A DNA stretch of 36,416 nt from Leifsonia sp. 71-9 (GTDB lineage: Bacteria > Actinomycetota > Actinomycetes > Actinomycetales > Microbacteriaceae). The translations under genes were made by a program, and so were the position numbers. The stretch is taken from assembly GCF_001898805.1 (NCBI RefSeq), contig NZ_MKVJ01000017.1, forward strand, positions 614,193 through 650,608, written 5' to 3'. Under the pieces are notes generated by a model, which had not been told where the DNA came from, did not search any database, and was given only the letters and a program-made list of their open reading frames with translations. Shown piece after piece: positions 7,537 to 14,023 of the stretch. How positions within the stretch are numbered: the first letter of the stretch is position 1; each line of letters starts with the position of its first letter.

Positions 7537-10299
7537 TTACCGGACACGTCCTTCATATTGGTGAGTTGGCGAGCTCACGAGATGGGGGCCAGCAACCGAT
7601 TGGGCCGCTCGATTGAGTTCGGTACGGGCAGCAGAGCGAGACTTTTCGAGCGTTTCCTCGGTTCCGCGTCGCTGCATCGTCTCGACGAGTTGAGAACGCG
7701 CTGACGCGTCTGTAGCGGCCACCACCACGGCACGATTGTCGCGCTTACCCCGAGTGAGGCCAACGTACAAACCAGCTGCGTCGACCCCAGGGCCGACAAT
7801 CGAGAGATCGGTCGTCTCGCCTTGGACCCCATAGACGGTTGTGGCATAAGCGAGATGTAGGTGTGCGGACGCGTAATCGGGCGAGACCTTTCTAAGGTCA
7901 GTCGAATCGTTGGCAGCGGCGAGCATTACATAGTCCTGCGTAACCGTCTTGACTACCCAGTTCTCGCGGTTTTGTACGTTCGCGATGTTATCGTTGCGGC
8001 GAGTTTGGACGAAGTCGCCGACGAAGATGATCTGACCGGACTGCCCGCAGAATGCGTCCCTCGTGCTGATCGATCCATCTGCGACTCGTCGAGCCTGGAT
8101 TGCCTCGCTGAGCATTTGCGCTTCTGAGTGAGTCGACGTGACGAGTGCGATCTTTCGTCGAGCTAGGTGAGCCTCGAACCAAGCGTCCGCCATCGCCTTT
8201 TGAGCCTCGACGTCGCTATTCACATTGACTACATGGCCAGAGCGGATCAAGGCATCGGCGACCGCCATCGCTTCCTCTTGGCTGCCCGGATCGCGCAGTT
8301 TGAGGGTCAAATTCGCCCAGTCCGGATCCCGGAACCGGTGGATCGTAACGAGTTCGACCTGGCGAGCTGCCCGCCTCCAAAGGAGAGCCATGGCGCCAGA
8401 GTGCCCCACCGGCAAGGCCTGGTTCTGATCTCCAACAAGGGCAACACATGCTCCGGTACGTTCGACAACCTCCATGAGCGCATTCGCCGCCTCGAGGTCG
8501 AGCATCCCCGCTTCGTCAACAACGATGCGGTCGCCAGGACGCAGTGCCGTCTTCGGCCCGAGGTATCGCGCATCGGTAATCGGGTCGAGCTGTCCTGGAC
8601 TCAGACACTGCCATTCCGTCGCACCCGCCCTGTTTCTGTTCCATCGCCACCCGTAGTCGTGGAGAAGCTGGTGAAGCGATGACGAGTCGCTATCGGTTTC
8701 GCGACCGGCGACAGCGGAGGCCTTTTTCGTCGGAGCCACGATTATCATGTTGCGGCCTCGGCGCCGGAGCGTGGCGCCGGCCACCCTTAGCATGGTCGTC
8801 TTGCCCGTGCCAGCGGCTCCCGCGATGGCGACAATTCTGTCCGTTCCCGCCAACGAGGAAGCACCCTGAACCTGGCCCGCATCCAATGTGCGGTTTGGTT
8901 CGATTGCATGAGCAACAGCAGTGATTTCAGCGAGCGAAACCACGTTGCCGGATTCAGCGAGGGCGTCCGTTCGTTGAGCGAGCATGGCCTTGAGCGTTGC
9001 AGTCGAGGTCGCCATTCGCCTCTTGATGTGTGCTGGTATTTCGGCCTCCGACAGGAGCGTCACTGTGTGTGCGCGGATGGCGAGCGAGACCACTTGGTCG
9101 ACAATGTTCGCGAGCTGGCCGCGCTCTGCAACCGCCCCGGAGGCGGCGACCGCCCGCATCGCTCCTGCCCGGACATCCAGGTCACTGAAACGGCCTCCGG
9201 TCCCGGTCGATCGAGCGTCCGCATCCACGATGGCCTTCGCCGCCAAGAGCTCGAGGTCGAGGTCCGGAATGTCCGTCGATCTTGCCGCGGCTGCGCTGCG
9301 CGGCTTACAGAGCTCGGGATCAGCGCGAAGGAGCTCGGCCACCACGACCGATGCCCACTCCTCTTCGTTCAGCTGCCCCGGCTTGTTCGGCCGGCCTGCC
9401 GCCCACGCCCACTGATCGATCTGAGTCAGCACGGTCGCGGAAGGCTCCTCGGTCGGATGTTGCTCCCGCCACATGCGAACGTGCGCGGCCTTGTTCGCCT
9501 CGATCTGCGCGGAACGCTTCGACAGCGGCCGCACCAAGTGCTGCAGCTGCGCGATCTCGCCATCCGCATTCAGAGTGAAGCCCTTCGCAGCCAGTGCCGC
9601 GAGCCAAGCCGGGTCAGTCCGCGACGCCAGGTCGCCCTCCGCATTCACGACGTTCTGGAACCGCAGGGCGACCCGGGTGTCCACGTTCGACCACCTCCCG
9701 TCGACGCCCTGGACCTTCACGTTCAGCCAGAGGTGACGGTGCTTGTGCGGGTCCAGCGAACGCGACCGTTCATGCCGCAGCTCGACGACCTCGATGCGGG
9801 CGAGGTTCTCCCGGATGGCACCTTGCTTCCCGCGGCGGGCGTTCAGCTCGCTCTGCCACAGCTTGATGATTCGGTCCCGCAACCGGTCCTGCAGATCCTC
9901 ATACGCGGCCGCCAATTCCGGGTCCAGCATCGCCGCGATCGAGAACGACTTCGGTGCGTTGATCGTCGCGTCCAAAATGAGATCAGCGACCGGAGACTCA
10001 AGATCCCGGCCGCGACGCTCACCGGTGAGCGGGTCGACACCGTCGACCCAATCCCTCAACTGGGACCGGGTGAGCAAGTCGTCACGGATGGCACCGCCCT
10101 CGACGACGTAGCGGGTCATCACGGCATCCGCGTAACCCGCGGCAGCGAGCGCGCCCTCGGCGGTCTTGGCTGTCAGGGTTGCGTCGCAGACACCGCCGAA
10201 GGCGTAGTGGACGGCCTGCTTGACCCCTTGGGCTGCCTGCCCGCGCTTCCAGCGCGCCACTCCGCCTCTCACACTTACACGTTCCGGTTGCGCGCTCAT
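7537..10299 (-). CDS. MobF-family conjugative relaxase with helicase domain
   Basis: From ATG 10299 the product has 920 residues. The N-terminal relaxase part holds the histidine cluster DPHKHRHLWLNV (H185, H187, H189), the three-His metal site of HUH relaxases, and candidate nicking tyrosines (Y32, Y56, Y64). The C-terminal part is a RecD-like helicase: Walker A GAAGTGKT near 500, Walker B IVVDEAGML near 595, LVGDQNQALPV, and motif VI-like TTVYGVQGETTDLS near 825. This TrwC/TraI layout nicks oriT and unwinds the strand for export through the VirD4-like protein. Start choice is open: the frame extends to an ATG at 10434 through a charged 45-residue leader, and GTG 10272 is possible too. I prefer 10299 because the leader looks non-homologous. 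Confidence 0.85.
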   Translation of the reverse strand: MSAQPERVSVRGGVARWKRGQAAQGVKQAVHYAFGGVCDATLTAKTAEGALAAAGYADAVMTRYVVEGGAIRDDLLTRSQLRDWVDGVDPLTGERRGRDLESPVADLILDATINAPKSFSIAAMLDPELAAAYEDLQDRLRDRIIKLWQSELNARRGKQGAIRENLARIEVVELRHERSRSLDPHKHRHLWLNVKVQGVDGRWSNVDTRVALRFQNVVNAEGDLASRTDPAWLAALAAKGFTLNADGEIAQLQHLVRPLSKRSAQIEANKAAHVRMWREQHPTEEPSATVLTQIDQWAWAAGRPNKPGQLNEEEWASVVVAELLRADPELCKPRSAAAARSTDIPDLDLELLAAKAIVDADARSTGTGGRFSDLDVRAGAMRAVAASGAVAERGQLANIVDQVVSLAIRAHTVTLLSEAEIPAHIKRRMATSTATLKAMLAQRTDALAESGNVVSLAEITAVAHAIEPNRTLDAGQVQGASSLAGTDRIVAIAGAAGTGKTTMLRVAGATLRRRGRNMIIVAPTKKASAVAGRETDSDSSSLHQLLHDYGWRWNRNRAGATEWQCLSPGQLDPITDARYLGPKTALRPGDRIVVDEAGMLDLEAANALMEVVERTGACVALVGDQNQALPVGHSGAMALLWRRAARQVELVTIHRFRDPDWANLTLKLRDPGSQEEAMAVADALIRSGHVVNVNSDVEAQKAMADAWFEAHLARRKIALVTSTHSEAQMLSEAIQARRVADGSISTRDAFCGQSGQIIFVGDFVQTRRNDNIANVQNRENWVVKTVTQDYVMLAAANDSTDLRKVSPDYASAHLHLAYATTVYGVQGETTDLSIVGPGVDAAGLYVGLTRGKRDNRAVVVAATDASARSQLVETMQRRGTEETLEKSRSAARTELNRAAQSVAGPHLVSSPTHQYEGRVR
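10272..10288 (-). repeat. 17-bp motif copy 2, at the relaxase start
   Basis: The minus strand reads ACCGGAACGTGTAAGTG, identical to 3423-3439. It immediately follows a GCGCGCCAA-AATGA-GCGCGCA inverted repeat (minus strand, 10309 to 10289). With the ATG at 10299 this copy falls inside codons 4-10; if translation starts at GTG 10272, both hairpin and motif would lie in the leader. Confidence 0.6.
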
Positions 10300-10466
10300 T
10301 TTGGCGCGCGCTCGGCGCGTACATCTCGAAGAGTGCCTACGTGCATCGTCTATCTCTTGCCTCTCGTGTTGTCTCCTTGCCCTGGCCTCTGTTTTCTCGG
10401 TGTCAGTTCTTCTCTCTTGGGCTGGCTCTTTCATCTCGTTGTCTGTCTATATTTGGCTCTTCTCTC

Positions 10467-10488
10467 TGGTGTTCCCCCGTTTCTTCGG
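10467..10488 (+). repeat. Left inverted repeat of the IS3-family element
   Basis: This 22-bp end starts with TGGT and carries the block TTCCCCCG and then TTCTTCGG. It pairs with the right end at 13090-13111 with three mismatches. Confidence 0.85.
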
Positions 10489-10530
10489 TCACTTATCATC
10501 GGCCTTGTTTGGTTCGGGAGGTTGGTCTTT

Positions 10531-10851
10531 ATGGCTAGACGTTTCCCTCGGGAGTTCCGTGTTCGTGCGATCGAGTTAGTCCGGATCAGCGACCGACCGT
10601 TGTCGCAGGTCGCCCGCGAGCTCGGCATCTCGAACTCCGCGTTGTATCGGTGGGTGGCCGAGGACGACTTCGCGAAAGAGCAGGCGGAGAAAGCCGCCGG
10701 GGTGGTGCCGGTGCTCGACGCGGATGAGCAAGCCGAGCTGGTCCGGTTGCGCAGGGAGGTGCGCCGGCTGGAGACGGAGAACGAGATCCTGAAACGCGCG
10801 GCGGCGTATTTCGCGAAGGAGAACGTGCTCCCAAAACATCTTTCCGACTGA
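10531..10851 (+). CDS. IS3-family transposase OrfA
   Basis: The product has 106 residues. An N-terminal helix-turn-helix of the transposase_8 type (RVRAIELVRISDRPLSQVA, GISNSALYRWV) is followed by a leucine-zipper-like segment (RLRREVRRLETENEILKRA), the standard OrfA that binds the IS ends. Near its end, C-CCA-AAA at 10830-10836 is a perfect -1 slippery heptamer in the correct phase (P-site CCA, A-site AAA). A -1 shift enters the orfB frame at ACA 10836. The ATG follows TTGGTCTTT, a poor ribosome site. Confidence 0.9.
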   Translation: MARRFPREFRVRAIELVRISDRPLSQVARELGISNSALYRWVAEDDFAKEQAEKAAGVVPVLDADEQAELVRLRREVRRLETENEILKRAAAYFAKENVLPKHLSD

Positions 10852-11530
10852 TCGAGCAGCTGACGGCCGAGGACCCTCACCGGTTCAAGGTCGCGACGGT
10901 CAGCCGGTTGTTGGGGGTCTCCCGCTCCGGCTACTACACCTGGGCGCAGCACCACATCTCCGCGAGGCGGGCGCGGGATGAGGAGATCGCCGCGGTGATC
11001 GGACGACTCCGGTCGGAGAAGGGGGCGTTCTTCCACACCTACGGGTCCCCGCGGATGCACGCCGAGCTGCGAATGGGGCACGGGTTCAGGATCGGTCGGA
11101 AGCGGGTGGAGCGGATCATGCGCGAGCGCGGCTGGGCTGGCGCGGTCAAACGCAAGTTCCGGTTCCGCGCCAACCCGGCCACCAGCGAAGACCGGGTCAA
11201 CCGCAACTTCCACGTTCCGGGCCCGAACCGGCTCTGGCTGGGTGACATCACCGAGCACCACACCGCGGAGGGGAAGGTCTACTGCGCCGTCGTCCTGGAC
11301 GCTTACAGCCGGCTCGCGATCGGCTGGTCGATCGGATCCCGGATGACCGCGGACCTGGTGGTGGATGCGTTGCAGATGGCCCGCTGGAGGCGGTTCGGGG
11401 TCCGCGGGGCGATCATGCACTCCGACCACGGTTCCCAATACACCTCCTGGGCCTTCACCTCCCGCGTCCACGAAGCCGGCCTGATCGCCTCCATGGGCTC
11501 GGTCGGCGACTGCTACGACTGTCAGTCTGT

Positions 11531-11745
11531 TTCTGCCGGGACGATCTTTGTTCCGGCAGCCCCGGCCGTGACGGTCTGACTCGTGCTTATGACTGACCCA
11601 CTTGGTGTCTTTGCGTTGATCTGTCGACCGCCGGCCGGGCGCGCAACAAGCGCTGCCGCCGGTCGGGCGTGACCTAATAGGAGCCTGGAGCAGACTTTGA
11701 GAGCGTCCCCGTGACAGTCCTGTCCACCTGCCGGCGACAGCGTGA
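11531..11745 (+). ncRNA. Predicted bridge RNA of the IS110 element
   Basis: Three successive stem-loops are visible. (a) A 5' hairpin, CTGCCGG 11533-11539 with CCGGCAG 11553-11559. (b) A target-binding loop: outer stem 11572-11580 with 11623-11630 (8 bp, one bulge), inner mini-hairpin CAC/GTG 11599-11607. It carries the left guide TTATGACT 11587-11594, which matches the left flank CTACGACT 11513-11520 allowing two U-G wobbles, and the right guide TTGCGTTGA 11611-11619, complementary to TCAACGCGA 12863-12871 with one wobble. (c) A donor-binding loop: outer stem GCGCTG-C-CGCCGG 11650-11662 with CCGGCG-A-CAGCGT 11731-11743. It carries the left guide ATAGGAGC 11677-11684, identical to the right end 12854-12861, and the right guide TGACAG 11712-11717, complementary to CTGTCA 11519-11524. 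Order and strand sense match the IS621 bridge RNA. Confidence 0.8.
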
Positions 11746-11777
11746 GACCACGTTAACCGGCAAGGAGACAGCACACC

Positions 11778-12848
11778 ATGACCACTCTCGGATCGTCCCG
11801 CTCGGGATTCGTCGTGATCGGCGTCGATACCCACAAACACGTTCACGTTGCGGCGGTGATGGACACGATCGGAGGCATCCTCGCTTCCCTGACGGTCACC
11901 ACCGATACCGGCGGCTTCACCCGCCTTCTCGAGTGGGCGTCGTCGTTTGGGACGATCCTCGCGTTCGGGATTGAGGGCACAGGCTCTTACGGAGCGACGT
12001 TGACCTCATTCCTGCGCCGGCACGGCCACAAGGTCGTCGAGGCAGGACGGGCCGATCGTCGCCTGCGCCGCGCGAACGGGAAGTCGGACACACTGGACGC
12101 GGAGAACGCCGCCCGGTCCGTGTTGGCAGGTTTCGCGACCGCGGTCCCGAAGACCGCGGATGGCACGGTCGAGATGATCCGCCAGCTGAAGATCGCGCAT
12201 GATTCCGCGGTCACAGACCGCTCCGCGACGATGGTCACAATGAAGGCAATGCTCGTGCACGGCAGTGACGAACTGCGCCGAGAGACAAACCGCAAGACCC
12301 AGATCATGCTTGCCCGCTACCTCGCCGCGCTGCGACCGCGAGCGCTGGAGACCCCGGACGACGCGCTCCGCCACAGCCTGCGCTCCCTCGCCCGCCGTTG
12401 GCAGCATCTGGACACGGAGGCGAAGCAACTCTCCACCATGCTCGAGCAGCTCGTGACCGGAATGGCCCCGCAACTGGTTGAGCAATTCGGCATCGGCGTC
12501 GACACCGCAGCTGAGATCCTTATCGTTGCTGGCGACAATCCGGAACGGATCCGGTCCGAGGCCGCGTTCGCCAAGCTCGCCGGGATAAGTCCTGTCCCGA
12601 CAGGCTCCGGGATGACCAGCGGCAGGCATCGCATCAACCATGGCGGCCATCGACAACTCAACGCCGCGATCTATCGGACCGTCATCGTCCGAATGCGTTT
12701 CCACGAGCCGACGATCGCCTACGTTGCCCGCCGCACAGCCGAGGGCAAGAGCAAACGCGAGATCATCCGCTGCCTCAAACGCTATGTCATTCGCGAGGTT
12801 TACCACCTCGTCAAAGCAAACCCTCGGACCGGCGAAATCGCGAGTTGA
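11778..12848 (+). CDS. IS110-family transposase (DEDD recombinase)
   Basis: The 356-residue protein has an N-terminal RuvC-like DEDD domain (DEDD_Tnp_IS110): VIGVDTHK with D17, AFGIEGTGSYG with E66, and SDTLDAENAAR with D104 and D107. A helical middle is followed by a C-terminal Transposase_20 domain with the serine motif PTGSGMTSGRHRINHGGHRQLN (S277 is the candidate nucleophile). Such enzymes use a bridge RNA to join donor and target DNA without a target duplication. The ATG is preceded by AAGGAG at 11762-11767. The stop at 12846-12848 lies 16 bases from the element end and overlaps a TTGACA hexamer. Confidence 0.95.
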   Translation: MTTLGSSRSGFVVIGVDTHKHVHVAAVMDTIGGILASLTVTTDTGGFTRLLEWASSFGTILAFGIEGTGSYGATLTSFLRRHGHKVVEAGRADRRLRRANGKSDTLDAENAARSVLAGFATAVPKTADGTVEMIRQLKIAHDSAVTDRSATMVTMKAMLVHGSDELRRETNRKTQIMLARYLAALRPRALETPDDALRHSLRSLARRWQHLDTEAKQLSTMLEQLVTGMAPQLVEQFGIGVDTAAEILIVAGDNPERIRSEAAFAKLAGISPVPTGSGMTSGRHRINHGGHRQLNAAIYRTVIVRMRFHEPTIAYVARRTAEGKSKREIIRCLKRYVIREVYHLVKANPRTGEIAS

Positions 12849-13089
12849 CAACTATAGGAGCGTCAACGCGATGATGGAATCCTTCTGGTCCGGCATGCAG
12901 ATCGAACTCCTCGACAGCCAACCCTGGGCCACCAGACGGCAACTGGGGACGGCGATGTTCTCCTGGATCGAAGCCTGGTACAACCCCCGCCGCCGACACT
13001 CCTCCCTGGGCTACCACTCACCGGCCGACTACGAGAAAATCGACCCGACGACAGTCACCCTGGCTGCCTGAAACGACACATCAAACTGT

Positions 13090-13111
13090 CCGAAGAACCG
13101 GGGGAAGATCA
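13090..13111 (+). repeat. Right inverted repeat of the IS3-family element
   Basis: It reads CCGAAGAAC then CGGGGGAAGATCA, the partner of 10467-10488. It lies 18 bases after the orfB stop and is followed by the CTCTC flank repeat. Confidence 0.85.
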
Positions 13112-13206
13112 CTCTCGTCGGCCTCCCACCCCTCTCGGTCCGATGCTTTTCGCGCCTGCGATGACGCGATCCCCTCAACGTTTGACCTCTCCCAGGCCGA
13201 TGCCGA

Positions 13207-13226
13207 TCGTGATTGACGTTTGGTGT
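13207..13226 (+). repeat. Imperfect direct repeat, copper-module left side
   Basis: TCGTGATTGACGTTTGGTGT resembles TCGTCATCGACGTTTGGTGT at 22834-22853 (18 of 20 bases). The two copies flank the copper module in the same orientation. They may be relics of a duplicated segment or of module insertion. The shared stretch is short, so chance or shared coding origin is possible. Confidence 0.35.
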
Positions 13227-13236
13227 GCCCTCGGCC

Positions 13237-13977
13237 TTACATCCGCTCTTTGATGCCCACTCGAATGAGCAGCCAATTGACCGGGTACGCCGTTACGAAT
13301 CCGAGCAGCATCGCCCACTGCATCGCGAACCAGAACTCGGGCGAGTTGACCGGGGCGCGGCCGCCAAAGAGCGCAGGGAAGAGCAGTAACTGAATCAGCG
13401 CCATTGCCCCGTACATACCGACCTGCCAGGAGGTGATGGAGGCGGCGTCGGCTTTGAGTGCTTCGATCAGGCCTTTGCGGAGTCCGAGCCCGCGCATGGG
13501 GGCGATGGCGAAGTACTGGAAGATGATACCGAGTCCGAAGGCGAGGATGAAGTCGAGGATCCAGACGGCGAACATTTTGTCCTGGAAGAGCCAACCCCAG
13601 CCGAAGGCGACGGCGACGGCTGGGATGAGAAAGGCGGCCCACTCCGCGATGAGGTCCCCGAGCGCGCAGCCAGCCCCGCAGTGGTTGGTACCGGTGCCGA
13701 CGGCCACCGCCATGGGCGTCTCCGCATCGTCCGCATTCTGTGAAGGTGCGGGTGTGCGTCCCCAGCGGAGGTAGCCGCCGAGCCAGAGGAATCCTCCGAA
13801 CAGCATGGAGACGGGCCAGACGACGTTCATCACGGCCATCTTCTGCGGTCGTCGGATCACATCGACGGCGACGCCGATGGTGCAGGCGATGCCGATCCCG
13901 AGGGAAGTCCAGGCGAGGACGTTGAGCCAGGTGGGGAAATCGCCCAGGGCAGGCGTTATCGCGTGGGGAGGCGTCAT
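13237..13977 (-). CDS. DUF4396 integral membrane protein
   Basis: This 246-residue protein has about six hydrophobic segments and the family motif TNHCGAGCALGDLIAEW near residues 97-113, whose His and two Cys could bind a soft metal such as Cu(I). Other segments include VWPVSMLFGGFLWLGGYL and MQWAMLLGFVTAYPVNW. The DUF4396 family has no settled function and is often found beside multicopper oxidases. The ATG follows GTGGAGG. The gene lies 46 bases downstream of the oxidase gene on the same strand, so it is most likely the last gene of the DUF6153-like/DUF305/oxidase operon. A role in copper handling is inferred from context. Confidence 0.8.
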   Translation of the reverse strand: MTPPHAITPALGDFPTWLNVLAWTSLGIGIACTIGVAVDVIRRPQKMAVMNVVWPVSMLFGGFLWLGGYLRWGRTPAPSQNADDAETPMAVAVGTGTNHCGAGCALGDLIAEWAAFLIPAVAVAFGWGWLFQDKMFAVWILDFILAFGLGIIFQYFAIAPMRGLGLRKGLIEALKADAASITSWQVGMYGAMALIQLLLFPALFGGRAPVNSPEFWFAMQWAMLLGFVTAYPVNWLLIRVGIKERM

Positions 13978-14023
13978 GCCTCCACTGCTACCCGGATCCT
14001 GGCGCGGGCTGTAGCCCGTTGAC

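Larger units (their letters stand above)
11520..12864 (+). mobile_element. IS110-family insertion sequence inside the IS3 orfB
   Basis: The boundaries come from restoring the broken orfB: 11519 joins 12865, with one base of ambiguity (a C at either 11519 or 12864). The element has a ~258-base non-coding left end (11520-11777), the transposase gene (11778-12848) and a very short right end (~16 bases). There are no terminal inverted repeats and no clear target duplication. That is the IS110-group layout, in which the left end encodes a bridge RNA. Confidence 0.9.
10836..13071 (+). pseudogene. IS3-family transposase OrfB, split by IS110 insertion
   Basis: The first part (10836-11519) is read by -1 frameshift from orfA. 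It gives TSFRLIEQL, then the HTH_21 and rve integrase core with NRLWLGDITEH (first Asp), AIMHSDHGSQYTSW (second Asp) and SMGSVGDCYD. The second part (12865-13071) resumes in frame with NAMMESFWSGMQIELLD (catalytic Glu), RRRHSSLGYHSPADY and the stop. Removing 11520-12864 restores GDCYD-NAMMESF exactly, so the break lies between the second Asp and the Glu of the DDE triad and must inactivate the transposase. The read-through after GACTG makes a truncated protein ending at 11579. Confidence 0.9.
10467..13111 (+). mobile_element. IS3-family insertion sequence, interrupted by an IS110-family element
   Basis: The imperfect terminal inverted repeats are at 10467-10488 (TGGTGTTCCCCCG...TTCTTCGG) and 13090-13111 (reverse complement TGATCTTCCCCCG...TTCTTCGG), matching at 19 of 22 positions. 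Both flanks read CTCTC (10462-10466 and 13112-13116), a 3-5 bp target duplication, ambiguous because the sequence is repetitive. Without the ~1345-bp insert the element is about 1300 bp, normal for IS3. It carries orfA and a split orfB. It sits just upstream of the relaxase gene and marks the border between transfer genes and the metal island. Confidence 0.9.

Noticed and set aside
10300-10466. oriT between the relaxase and IS3
   Set aside because: The skewed tract and nearby hairpin are suggestive, but I see no recognisable nic consensus, so only the motif repeat and the skew are reported.
8908-10851. Long plus-strand reading frame opposite the relaxase, running into orfA
   Set aside because: Its first part is Arg/Pro-rich antisense of the relaxase with no motifs; only the end (10531-10851) is real, as IS3 orfA.
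11628-11668. CGACCG...CGGTCG as a single hairpin in the IS110 leader
   Set aside because: Its arms pair better with other partners in the two-loop bridge-RNA fold, and the local version leaves a large internal loop.
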